From contig VXAI01000092.1 of the NCBI GenBank assembly GCA_013399305.1, forward strand, positions 71,187-135,186: a stretch of 64,000 nt of DNA, written 5' to 3'. Below, one piece after another: positions 9,451-21,500 of the stretch; positions within the stretch are counted from its first letter, which is position 1, and each line of letters opens with the position of its first letter. The notes under the pieces were generated by a model. It saw only the letters and a program-made list of their open reading frames with translations, did not search any database and was not told the DNA's origin. Origin of the DNA: Rostratula benghalensis (taxonomy: Eukaryota > Chordata > Aves > Charadriiformes > Rostratulidae). A program made the translations under genes and the position numbers.

Positions 9451-11970
9451 TCTTTGAGCGATGTTGTCATTAATATGCATAAAAACACTTTAAAAATAAA
9501 TACTGGTACTGATAGCCTGTAGGCTTTTTTACTCAAAGCAATTACATTGATTTTATGCAATATATTCTAAGCATAATCTAATCCTTGATATCTCAATTAT
9601 TAATCTCACTGCTTCCTATTATTTCTTTAGCACTCTCCGGCCTGCATGAATTGCAGACAAAAGTTCTGATCCGATATCATCCCCCTCGGGCTGAGGCTCC
9701 TGCTGCAGTGTGTGGAGTCCCATTGATTTCAGTGGCTGTGGGCAGGAGCAGTTGGTGTCCAGAGGTGATTTAGATCCAGATTGTGGCCAAATATGGAAGC
9801 CCTGCCTGTTTTCAGCTGGGCATAATGGAAATGGAAGAAGACAAATACAAAAGCTGAGCCAGGTGTCTGCTGTTTCCTAAAGTTTTTAAGAAACCTGTTC
9901 CCAGGGTCAGTGCCTCTGGCTGAGGTTCAGTGGAGGCAGAGTAGGAAGGATGGTGACCAAAGCACTTCCCTTTCTTCTTTTTGTGGATGTAGGGGCTCTC
10001 ACATTTCCCTGTCGAGCAGGGGATCAGTTTTCACTCTGGAAACAAGTTTGGCAGCAAGGGGATGTATGAGCTATGGAATCAGAGCTTTGGAAGGTCTTCA
10101 GTGACATTTCTCCATTCTTAGCACATCATTTATCAGCAGCACTTGATGGCCAGGTCCTAAATCCAGCACCCAGTCTCAGAAGTCAGGCCAGACATTGCAT
10201 GCTTGTGTGCAGGAAGCTGGGGAAGTGCTCTCCAGCCATGCCTGTGACTAGCTGTGGAGCTGCTTTGCTCACACTGCTCCAATCCCACGGATGCTCTGAC
10301 TTTCACAGGATGAAGATGAGTTTTTTTTAAATGAGAGTTCTTTCTTTTCCATACCATTTCCTTGTCCTACCCCTTCTGTTCCCTGGGTCACCAGTCCACA
10401 TACTCACCCAGGATGATATCTTGCAGGTGTTATACTACACAGCATTCATATGGCCCTTGCCAGCACCTGGTCCCATGTAGCAGTGGTTAATGCCAAACCC
10501 CGGCATGGCCATGGAGGAGGCAGGTAGTTTGTTCTCAGAGCAGACAGGAGCTGGTGGTCCAACATGTCTTCTGGTATCCAGAAGGGAGAAGTTCAGGAAA
10601 CTTCAAGGGGAAGAAAAAAACACAAAACATAAAAGCAATCAAGAGTCCACTGAAAGGCATGAGGGAGGAAGAGTAAAGGGAACTCAAGGGCCTGATGGCA
10701 AGTAGAACTTTATGAGAGTTTATTTTGGCTCCAAAACTCATTGCTTTCACCACCGCTGTGCACAGCATTGGTCTGAGGAAACAAAACACTGGTGTTTGGG
10801 CTGCAGCATTGTGGAAAGCTGCCTGGAAATGTCACCTTGATTTTGGTGGGTCTCTTGGTGCAACACATCTAACATCAGAGACACCCATCAGCCAGACTAA
10901 AGGGCATTCTTTGGGCTGCAGAGGTATAAGTTAGGAAGCCTTAAAACTCCTGTGTAATTTTAGTTTTTTCTATTTTCTATTGTGTTATGCTTTATAAAAT
11001 GTCCTTTACCACAGATTTTATTGCACTGGGCTGGGGCAAGTGTGAACCTCTCTCATGGGCTGTTTGTGTCTCCCATTGATCCCATTGACCACTAAGAGAC
11101 CCGGCACGTACGCTGTTAAACTTAATAGTAATGCCGATTCTAGAGACATCTTTTGCCCCCTGCAGTCAAAGATCCCTCTTCCTTTAGAGCAGTTGTATCC
11201 TTTGCATTCCCTTACTTGGCTGCTTGCTCATCTTTCATGAGGATAAACATAGAGTTTGAGGGAATTTCCCAGGTGGAAACTCCCTAATCTTTGTGAGAAC
11301 GCTGTGTGCGGCATTAACTGAGAGCAACAGCCACTACACTTTACCTTCAGTCCAGAATCGGTTTTATTCTCTTTGTTGTCTTTCTTGGGGGGAAACGAGG
11401 TGAGAAAAGGGCTTACCACTCCTATATTAGTTGTCCACGTTATGATGTCACTTTCCTCACTGTAAATCAGGAGTAAATCCAGAGTAACTCCACTGAAGTA
11501 ATGCTACTACTCCCAGTTTTTGACTATGGAGTTGCCCATCTTCATTGTCATAGAGATATCCAGTAGAGATTGACAAAGACCTCTAATAAACAGCACTGTC
11601 TCTTTTCAGTCATGTGAATTGCAGGCAACTCTCCAACCACTTGACAGCCCCAAAAAGTATTTTTGGCTATGGGCAGCTCATCAGTTCATCACAGACACTG
11701 CTACGCCTTAGCAGGGCAGCTAACTTAGGGCAAGAAACTTATCCAGTGGATTTTGTCTTAGCAGTTCTGTGCGTATAACTGTCTGGCTATAATTTGTGAT
11801 AGAAACAAAAAAGGGTGGGAATACTGATTGACAGTCACTCTGGGAATGGGGAAGAGATGGGTAAGCTGAGTTATACTGCTTAAATGCTGTCACTGGCAGA
11901 CTATAAGCCTCTTTAAAACATGGTGAAAAGTGTAGATTCCTCTTCTAAAGACAAGATGAACTGTTTTCAG
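9451..11970. other. Unique DNA with faint old-repeat phrases
   Basis: No gene recognised. Short phrases such as 'cccattgatttcagtggc' near 9719 and 'gtaaatccagagtaactcca' near 11471 resemble an old interspersed repeat seen in bird and reptile DNA, but they are too short to classify. Confidence 0.4.
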
Positions 11971-12011
11971 TTATATATATATATAAAAAAAATTATATAT
12001 ATATATATATT
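11971..12011. repeat. AT dinucleotide microsatellite
   Basis: Two (TA)n blocks separated by an A-rich interruption. They can extrude as a hairpin on either strand and are likely polymorphic in length. Confidence 0.9.
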
Positions 12012-14104
12012 GCCAAATACTCTTTAAGGACTTGTTACAATTTGTAAACAAATAAATTTCTTTGCTATTAGAAATCACCAGCTCAGGCAGATTTTAATCA
12101 GCGTGTCCTCTCATCACCCTGCTGCACTGTCCATGTTGAAGATGCACCCCTCTTACTCTGCCAAAACTGGATTGTTGTTTTCTTGGAGTTTTTTAATGAA
12201 CTGTCTTGAAGGAGAGGTGCTTGGCAGCTTCTGCGAGCCTAGATGATACACTTGGTCCTTTGGTTGAACTGTACTGATGAGCAGGCTGAGGCTTTTCAAA
12301 AGCTCTTTAAGTTTAGGTCCATTCAGCTCTTCACGACACCAAAATAAACTTAAGTTTTGGAAGGGATGGTTTTACAGCCAAATGATCTTAATCCTTTCCT
12401 AAGCAATTTTAAGACAAATAGCTACAATAAGTGCAAAGTGCAAGCCTTTAGCCTCTTCTCTCAGTCCTTGCAGAAGTAGGTACTGATGTGCTGGAATTCA
12501 GCAGCAGTGCTTGTATTGATAAAAACTGCTTGTAAAACTAGGAGGTGCAAGATAAATGGTAATGCATGTGACTTGGCTACTGAGTGTTAAGTAGCTAATC
12601 TAGCTAAATTAAATATTGATTAACATGCTTAGGCTCTGCTTGTAGCATCTTTAGCCTTAAAGTCTGAATTTGTATTGGGATTTTTTTTTAAAAAAAAAAA
12701 AAGTTAAGTTGGAGTTTTAATAATAAGGTCGTTTGGGGATGAAGTCCTGAAAGCAGGAAAATTATTCTGATTAACACATTAACATATTAGAAAGCAAGTG
12801 AAAGTAAAGCCAGCTCTCTGTAGAGAAGGGAGGGTTGGTTAGGCGTCTCAGCCCAGTAGGAAACAGAAAGTCTAAATGAAGTAGACTACATCTGGTTTTT
12901 TTATGTAAAAAGTAACTTACACCAAGTAAAAAGGCATATGATTTGGGCAAGGAAGAATACAGTCTTACTGGGAATAATGAAGTACAATTCTTTTAAAAAG
13001 AAAATTAAAATGCAGTTCTGTAGTTCCCTCGCCTCATTTTAATGGCACTCTGCCTCATGAGTTTTCAGTGGCTTTGTCTTTACTTTCTATGTTTATTCAC
13101 CATTTATACTACACTGAAGGCCTTTTTGTGAGAAAGCAATATTATCCTGCCATGATTACTTCATGGATATTAAAAAGGGAAATAATAAATTCTGTACTGT
13201 TTTATTAATTTATGTACCCAGTATCTTTTTTTCCCCTATGCTAACAGTGAAGGACAGAGTCCAGCACAGACTTTGTAAATCACAAGCAGTGTAGTTCCAA
13301 AAAATGCTGATGTGTATGAGATGATCATCACAAAAGGGTCCCAGAGACCTCTCAGGTACCAGATTCGTGACAGGAACTGGCTCCTCATCCAGCTGATGGC
13401 AATGCAGTCTTTATGGCCATACCTCCAATTCCTCTCTCCATGGATGCATGCAATGTGTGTCTAGAGCTTTGCAACTTAAGTGCTATGGGTCAAAGCAATT
13501 CTCTTTGAGCTTTGGATGGTAAAGAATAGCAAAAAAATCCTGTAGCCCCATTGAAGTCCAGCTCCTGAACAGCGGAACTGGGTTCTGCTGGTGGTAGGTA
13601 GCCTGCAGCAAGATCTGACCCTTGGTTCCTGAGCTGCTTGGAGAACTGACTCATCCAAAATCTTTCAGTTGTTCTGAGGTCTGAGTGCAAGGATGCCAGT
13701 CATTGCCTATCACCATATAATGGACCCTATACTGTTCATTTATCAGAAAGACTGACTTGAAGGGCAATAGATCCAGCCCACAGGCTCTGAGTGGTGGTCA
13801 GAAACCTGCACCAAGGCATCCCAATCCTTTGTGTGACTTGTTTGAAGTGGCACCCTCCATTTTTTTGACCATTATAGTTACTTGGGGATCAAAGAGGTGA
13901 CAGGTATGAATGCAGTTTTATAACACTGTGAGACAGAACGGGATGTGCAAAAATGAGATTTTTTTATTAAGTAGACAGTATGTATGTACATACTTGTATT
14001 CGGTTTGAGAAAAATACAGGGCAAGTACAGAAATAATATCAACATGGATGTGAATGGAATGGACTAAACCAGTGCAAGCCTGGCTGGTGGGTGCTAAGAA
14101 AAGA
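12012..14104. other. Unique AT-rich DNA, no gene recognised
   Basis: Contains a T-run followed by an A-run near 12680-12702 and otherwise nothing that I can classify. Confidence 0.5.
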
Positions 14105-14474
14105 TGCAATAAAAGCAAAGAAAAAAAGGAAATGAAAAGATGAAAAGGAAAGGAAAAAGGAAAAGAAAAAGGAATAGAAAACAAAAAAGGAATAGAAAAG
14201 AAAAAGAAGAAAATGAAAAGGAGAAAGAAAAAAGAAAAAGACAAAGCAAAAAGAAAAAAAAAAGGAAAAAGACAAAGCAAAAAGAAAAAAAAAGGAAAAA
14301 GACAAAGCAAAAAGAAAAAGAAGGAAAAAAAGGAAGAAAAAAGGATAAAGAAGAAAAAGAAGAAAAAAGGAAAAAGAAAAAAATAATAAGAAAGAACAAA
14401 AAGAATAAAAAATTAAGAAAAAGAAGGAAAAAAAAGAAGAAAAAGAAGAAAAAAAAAAGAAAAAGAAAAAAATA
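14105..14474 (+). repeat. Polypurine (A/G-rich) low-complexity tract, about 370 bp
   Basis: Almost entirely A and G on the plus strand, built from variants of aaaagg, aaaaag and gaaaaa. A sub-repeat of about 30 bp containing 'gacaaagc' recurs at 14240, 14271 and 14301, showing local tandem expansion. Long mirror-like purine tracts can form triplex (H-) DNA and stall replication. The 111-codon Lys/Arg open frame on the plus strand and the Phe/Leu-rich frames on the minus strand are artefacts of this composition. Confidence 0.92.
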
Positions 14475-14610
14475 GCATGGGAAATCAGGGGGCAGTTCTA
14501 TCAAAGTAAAATTATGCAAATATGAAGTAAATATATTCAATTTTGCCAGAGTTACTCTGGATTTAAATACTTGTTTAACTGAAAGCTCTACCTGGTCTTA
14601 AACACTGACT

Positions 14611-14838
14611 TCAGGCTTCTCCATAGTCTTCAAGTTCTAGCCCCCAAACAACCTTGTTTTTACCAATATAACGTGATTCTACAAGGATGATCTTACAAGG
14701 AATATCCACGTTCCTTATGATGAGTAGCTCAGTGCTTTCTAGCCGAGAGCAGGGCCAGTTTGTGTTAGGCAGGGCAAAACCATTCTGTTCCTCCACAGCT
14801 TGTTCAGACATTCCCCAAGGATTACTCACCACAGTACC
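14611..14838 (-). other. Open segment with acceptor-like start, unidentified
   Basis: The minus strand is open for 75 codons to a TGA at 14611-14613. It starts after a reasonable acceptor (catcagtctcagctttag, AG at plus 14839-14840). Two donor-like sites occur inside (ATTG|GTAAAA and CTT|GTAAGA). The translation includes RNVDIPCKIILVESRYIG, which reads like normal protein, but no family is recognised and there is no partner exon with matching phase. I list it as a possibility only. Confidence 0.15.
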
Positions 14839-14945
14839 CTAAAGCTGAGACTGATGATGGCAAGGCTTGGTAACAATAAAGGGTGGTTTATATCTTCAAG
14901 AAGTGCATCAGGAAGTAAACTTTTTCTGGAGAGATACCAACTGCA

Positions 14946-15353
14946 TTCATAGAGTCATGGAATGATTAGAGTTGGAAGGGACCTTAAAGATCATTGAATT
15001 CCAACCCCCCTGCCATGGGCAGGGACACCTCCCACCAGACCAGGTTGCTCAAAGCCCCATCCAGCCTGGCCTTGAACACTTCCAGGGATGGGGCTTCCTT
15101 AACTTCTTTGGGCAACCTGTTCCAGTGTCTCACCACCCTCACAGGAAAGAATTTCTTCCTGATATCTAACCTAAACCTCCCCTCTTTCAATTTAAAACCA
15201 TTACCCCTGACACCGACACTACACTCCATGACAGAGTCCCTCCCCATCTCACCTATAGGCCCCCTTTAGATACTGGAAGACTGCAGTAGGGTCTCCCTGG
15301 AGCCTTCTCTTCTCAGCTTTCACAGGAGAAATGCTCTAGCCCCCTGGCCATCA
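14946..15353 (-). mobile_element. CR1 LINE fragment, well preserved, minus strand
   Basis: This is the 3' end of CR1 read on the minus strand. On the plus strand it starts with the reversed tail (catagagtcatggaatgatt) and passes 'gttggaagggaccttaaaga' and 'ccatgggcagggacacctcc'. The ORF2 C-terminus is still open on the minus strand from 15247 to 14984, with the family's landmarks [20 protein letters not shown] and [11 protein letters not shown]. The upstream ORF2 part (15250-15353) is more damaged. CR1 ORF2 encodes an endonuclease-reverse transcriptase; only the tail after the RT domain is here, so the copy is inactive. It is very similar to the plus-strand copy at 42655-43232 and is probably the same subfamily. 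Confidence 0.95.
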
Positions 15354-17509
15354 CGTTACAGGGGCCTGAGCTATAGTCTGCAGGAGTCAGCAATTTTCTG
15401 CAGATAGCAGTGTTCTTAACCAGAGTTGCCACATTTTGTGCTAAACAGAATTAAAACCATAGACCATTTGAGCTGACCTAAGCATTCCATACTCTCTGAC
15501 AAGCATGCGCACACATCGTTATGCTGCATGGGCAATTTTGATTTTACACCCCAAAAGTTACTTCAATCTGTTTCCTGTCCACGGCATTAATTTGCAATCA
15601 ACTGTGGGATTTCTTCTAAAGCATACCATTCATTTTTAATTTATATTTTTTTAAATATCACCAAAAAATTGCATTAACATTAAGTAATTGCCATCACCCA
15701 TAGTATCCAGCCATCAGGTACGTGGCTTGCTATGAGGGTGATCCTCACAGAGGAAGAACACAGTAAGACATGGCTTTCTTGGGTCTCTCAGTCCCAATGT
15801 ATGTCATAAAATCAGTGACAAAAGCAAGGAACTATTTTCTACCCTGAGATACACCCATTTGAACTTACAGCAAAGGCAAATTTTACAAAGCTTTCATTCT
15901 GTATGGGTCTTTATGACCAGCACATCTTTGAGTGCATTCCAGTGATGCCTTAAGCACTGTGTCTCACATCTGTCCAGTGGGGTTTGCTCTCTCACTCTCA
16001 CCACCACTCTCATCCATGCTTTCCTGCAGATGATCTCCACAAAAAAGTCTCAGTCTCTTTAGACTCTGCTTCCTGCTATTTTTGCTCAAACTTGCCTTAC
16101 TCAAATAACACCCATCTTCATCCAGCTTCCCAAAACCACTTAGCAGGCTACTGAATAGCTTCAGCAGTTGCTGTCACTGTGTGGGAAGATAGAGACTTTT
16201 TTTTCTCAGAATAGCCCTTCTGTGAACTTGTGTGCTATTTCCTTTTCCTGCCTCCTAAGACCTTGAATTTAGGTTCTTGGGAGGGAAGCTGTCATTAAGC
16301 TCTTCTCGTTGTCTAAGCAGAAACAAAATTGAAAATTTCGGTATGCATGGCTATCTCAAACCCAGTGCCTGCTATGTGCCTCCTCTGTGGTCTGGGATAG
16401 CTCTTCTGATGGTGAGACTCGGTCCTGATGAGCAATGGCAGTGGTTGAGATGCATGGACCCCACTGTGTGTGACCCATTTGGCAAGTGAGCTCCTTCATG
16501 AGAGAAGTCTGCTCTCACACTCAGGGCTTTCCACCATCCAAACCTGCCCCAAATGCCTACAGATAGTCCTCTAGCACAAAGGCCTCATCTTCAGAAGTGG
16601 GTATTTTATTCTTGGAATACAAAAACTAACAGTGTCACCAAAAACCCTGCCTGCCCTTTTGGCACAGTAAAGATCCCCTGAGCTTTCTCAATAAGTTTTC
16701 TTCAGTTTCTTTGCAAAAAGCCTTCCCTCTTCAAGTGCAATTTTTCCATCCCCCCTGCTGTCCCATTCAGCATTAGGAACGAATCATGAATGTGAAGTAA
16801 ATTAATCATCTGTTCAAATAGAGTTCAAAGTTTCTCAGCACTGTAAACCGAACTAATTTTTGCTGTTGCAAGGATGGCCTGGCCCTAGTGTGAGAAGGGA
16901 AGGACAGGGAAAGATTGTGGAAGTCCTGAAGTCAGACATGCTGCCATTGCAGTGGGAAGAGGAGAGGGCAGGGACTGCTGCAGCTGGATGGGCTTCTTCA
17001 TCAACCACACATAGCATGGAGAGGAGCAACTGGCTTGGAACTTTGCAGGCAAACGGAGAGAAACCTGGAAAAAACCTCCATAATACACTACAGGTAGCAT
17101 GATTCTTGTGCAAAATTTGTACAGTAAAAGTTTAGTCACTATTGTTACATTTAGTGAGATTCATTAGGAACAAGCACAGTTATTCCTGCTGTGTCTTTTA
17201 ACCATGTAATTTCAAAACATCTATCAGGAAAAAAATAAACTCCAAACTACTACAAAACCCCAACATTTGAAAGGTTTTGAGCCCCATATCAACACTTCCC
17301 ACTTGGTATAAATATAACTAAAATTGTGTCAATAAAACCTCAGCTAATTTGCAAATTCAAGCACTCAGAAAATGTCACAAATATGTTTCTGTTCGAATAT
17401 ATTGTGGGATTTTTTAAACAGGGTCTGCCGCTCTCAAAGCATCTTACAAACACCCACAAATCATCACTCTGCCTGTCTAAGAAGGTGAAATATGGCCTAG
17501 GTAAGTGGC
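15354..17509. other. Unique DNA, no gene recognised
   Basis: No repeat family, RNA gene or supported exon seen. Open frames at 16853-17139 overlap on both strands without splice or composition support. Confidence 0.5.
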
Positions 17510-18512
17510 AATAAAGTGGATGGGAAATCGGCTGGACAACCTGACTCTAAAGGTTGCGGTCAACAATACAAATCCATCTAGTGGCAGGTTACTACTATTG
17601 GCGTCCCTCTGGGACTGATACCGAGGCCAACACTGTTTAATACATTTATTAACAACTGGAACCTGTGGATGATAGCAAATTGCAGGGATGTGGTTGATAC
17701 GCTGGAGGGCAGGGCTAGTATTTAGAAGGACGCTGACAGTGGGACTGACAAGAGCCTCATGCCAATCAGCAAAGGTGAATGTTGAGTCCTTCATGTGGGA
17801 TGGAATAATCTTGTGTGACAGTTCATTATGGTCAGCTCTCTAGAAAACAGCTTTTCAGAAAGGGACCTGGGTGTTCTGGTGGACCACAAGCTGAACGTGT
17901 GGCAGAAATAAGTGACTGTGGCAAAAACCAGCTGTATGAACAAGGGTATAGTCAACAGGTTAAGAGAGGTCATTCTTCTCTTTTATTTCACACTTGTGAA
18001 ATCACAGCTGGAGTACTGTGTCCTGTCTGGGATTCCCCTGTTCAAGAAATTAATTGACAAACTGGAGGGAGACCAGCAGAGCGTCACCAGGACAGTGAGG
18101 GGGGTTGGAACACATCATGTTTGAAGAGAGGCAGTCAGAGCTGGATTTGTCCAGTCTCACCAGGTTGGTGAGAAGGCCAGAGGAAGATATTTTTGCTCTC
18201 CAGAACTCAGTAATGGGAGTCAGACTCTCCCGTGTGAGAGACAAGATGCTGACAGGATGAAAGGCAATGGGCACAAACTGCAGCAAGGGAGATTCATGCA
18301 GATGTTAGGGAGATAATTTTCACCATGAGGGTAGTTCAACACTACAACAGGCGGCCCAGAAAAGAGCTGCCATTCCCATCCCAGCAGACATTCAAAACTT
18401 GACCAGACAAGATCCTGAGACATCTGACCTTGCTAGACTGACTTTGCATGGGAGGAGGGACAACATGGTCTCTTCTCAAGGTCTCTTCCAGCCAAAATGA
18501 CCCCAGTTCTAA
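17510..18512 (+). mobile_element. CR1 LINE fragment with part of the RT domain, decayed
   Basis: A CR1 copy of about 1 kb, sense on the plus strand. Near 17522 the frame reads GNRLD as in the ORF2 segment before RT motif B. At 17600 it reads GVPLG followed by LFNTFIN, matching the conserved GVPQGS-LGP-LFN-F motif. The 'agttgatacgctgga' segment (here ggttgatacgctgga, 17692) and the 'ggagtactgtgtcc' segment (18009) follow in the right order, then the 'ggcaatgggcacaaactgca' segment (18262) and the 3' end. Several frameshifts and stops break ORF2. The YADD-containing region is missing or unreadable. The tail is diverged and the tgattct repeat is lost, so this is an older copy. Confidence 0.9.
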
Positions 18513-21500
18513 GGGGAAGGGCCACTGAAGGGAAGTTCAGCCCCACTAAATGCTATTGCTTCCAATATGAAACGTGCTGGTTGAAGGGGGTGTGAAATGC
18601 TTTTCATGCCATCCCATGAAAATAGTTGAGAATTTAGACTTTTCAAATTCTTTTTGTAGGTGAACACCAAGGCCTTTCTAGGCTTTGTTTGGTTTGGTTT
18701 CTATTTCTCTGAAAAGGCACAAGGAAAGATTAACCATTTGTCTGGTAATCAAGTAGCAGTTTAACTCAAACCTGAAGCTCTTTCCTCCAAGAAGGTCTTC
18801 AGGCCAGAAAGTGCTAGCCTCCTTCTACTTTCCCTGGCACAACATATGCTTTATCAGGAAAAGTAGCTCTGAAAAAGGGTAAGTGAGGCATTTTTGCAGG
18901 GAAAATAATTTGGTCAGAATTTGCTGACCAGGTTTGCTTGGCCCCTGCAGTGCAGGACCACACAGCAACTTCAGAATAAAAAGTAAAGAAAAAACTGTAT
19001 TTCTGAAATAGAAGGAAATTTTGAAGACAAAGAAGTTGGCCAATATTTTGGGATTAACACCTCTGAATGTGAAAAATATCCCAAGACAGATTATAATCAC
19101 AAATGATAGAGCTTTGCTTTTGTGTCTCATGCAGTAATGATGTATTTGATCTGAGCAGAGACTTCCCATGAAAAACAAAACAAAAAAAACCCCAAGAATG
19201 AGACTTCAGGCTTTCAGCTCATGTGGTCATCAGGCATCTTGTGACTGTGCTATTTTCATGCTTTCATGTGTGGCAAGAGGGGCAGTGGTAGCTACAGTTT
19301 TGGAGAAGACTTGGTGAGCAAGTTTAGAACACTTTCAGTGATAAAGACTGTGGTGTTATCTTCCTTGCATCATTCAAACAGTGTAAAGAGAAGTAAATCT
19401 GTCCTAAATATCACATCAGATCTTTGTTGGCCTCTTGTCTACCACCCTTTTTGCCAGAGATGTTTAGTTACAGCTGGAAAATGCTCCTGTCTGCATGATA
19501 GTGTCCTGGACATCAATCCTGTTGGCCAAGTCTGAGGAGGTGAACATAGGGGGAAAAAACTGGTCCTTGTGATTCTTATTGCCTCTCCCTCAGTTGATTT
19601 CAGACTGCATTCAGCTGAAAATTTGCCATTTTATCTTTCCATTTAAATCCTTCATTGCAGTCATGAGCATTTTAGGGTGGGCATTGCCTATGCCTGGAGT
19701 CCAGTGCCCACCACAGCAGGTTCCTGGCCCCTGGGCACTACTGCAATGGAGTAATACTCATCCCTAGCCATTCAGATGCGGGCACAGTTGTGCTGTGGAT
19801 AATGGTGAGAACAAAATAAGAACGAGGAGGGAGTTATTTTTATGCTGATGGTAATTACAGGGCATTTGGCGAGAGCATCTGGAAGAGCAAAATCCATGCT
19901 GTGTGTTAGCTATCAGTGTTAGAACATGTTGTCTTGAATGATATGAAGACATTTTATCCAGTTCAAAGTTGCTTGGTGAATACAGGGAAGGTTATGCTGA
20001 ATGGATTTGATGGTCAAAAATTGACCATCCTGACTTGTAGCTGACTGGCACTGGGGTGATGTGAAAGGAGGCTTAAAGCTGCCCTTTGCCATCACAGGCA
20101 CATTTAGGAGTTCCCAAGATACCTGGGAGCCCTTGGCTTCCCACAGCCGCCCTGAGAATCCCAGGAAACCATTTGTTACAACATTTGCTATCTTGATTCT
20201 GGTTCTGTTCAAGCACAGATCCTAGATCCTTTCTTTGACCCCCAGGACCCCCCACCCTCCTGTGGTGCGGAGGGGGCGGATGGCCCTGTCAGACCATTAA
20301 CAAAAGTTTGCTCAGAAAAAGCTCCACTGCATCCAAAGCCAGGATGTAACCCCAGAGAAAAACATCGCTTTCCTGAACGGGGCCACTGTGTTCAAATCAG
20401 GCAAGGAAAGTTTTAAATAGCTTTAGCAAAGCCTGTTTACTAAGCCTGTGAACTCTCCGGCCATGAGAGGGAGATTTTAAAATGCTCTTCATGTACAGGA
20501 AAGCCTTTTGTCTTCACGTCTTCAACACGGCCCTGCGCTGGCCACGCTGCCAGTTTACCAGTGGGCTCCCATCCCTTGTCCTTCTGCTTTCCGCTGCCTG
20601 CTGAGAAGTAAAGGTGGTGGCAGCATGTGGTGACACAGCCAACTGGTTTTGGAGCAGTTCTTATCTCATGTTTATACTCTGGGTGTACAGCACGCTGTCA
20701 CTAAAGAAGCCTGCTCCAGTTCTGGCTGCCTCAGCTGGCGACAGAAAATGTGCTGCCCAATGCATTCAGAGGGGTGACTAAGTCCAAGGGGTTTCATTTG
20801 CTTTCTGTCACTCCAGTGTTTTCATTTCTTCTTTCACTTTTAATAAATCTTTACGTTTAGAAAGATGTGTGTGAGAGGTTATGCATAATTTGGCAGAGGG
20901 GTGCTACTTGTTAAACTATTAGCCTTAATAAATAGTTGTGCTTCATGGTGATAAGACCAGTATTTCTGATAAGGCTGTGGCAACAGACGTAACTGCAGTT
21001 AAATAACAAAAATTTCTTACAGCTCAGAGCCAGGAGACAGGGTCAGGCACCCAACTGCCACAACACCTTATACTTAAACAGTCAGCTATGCCACTGGGGT
21101 GTTGTCATCAGGGGCTGATGTTAGACACAGTTATTCTCTCCTGTGGCCTCGTCTCACATTTCTAACCCTGGGGTCTTCCCCAGAGAACGTATCGATGTGA
21201 TACAGTGAGGAACAAGGCAGAGTTCATTTGAGTTCTTCATTGTATTTCCAGATTATCCAGTGTTCACCATTGGAGGAGATGGTCTTATTAAAGGTGTTTA
21301 ACACTTGAAGTTTCAGAATTTCTCTTTTGCAAAACAACTGTATCATGTTCTTTTGCATTTTGTACCTGTGGGTAGATATATAGCGACTTGAGGCTGGATA
21401 GATTATCCTTCTCGAGCTTTAGGATGGAAATCTTGAGCTCTTTTAAAATACTCATGCCTGGGTTATAACATTTTGATATGTGGTCTTGGTTTTGGAAGAT

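Noticed and set aside
14140..14475. 111-codon Lys/Arg-rich plus-strand frame and Phe-rich minus-strand frames
   Set aside because: They are produced by the polypurine tract; there is no non-repetitive residue content.
19920..20041. Minus-strand open segment after a strong acceptor
   Set aside because: It runs to a stop with no donor and no recognised protein; acceptor-like sites are frequent.
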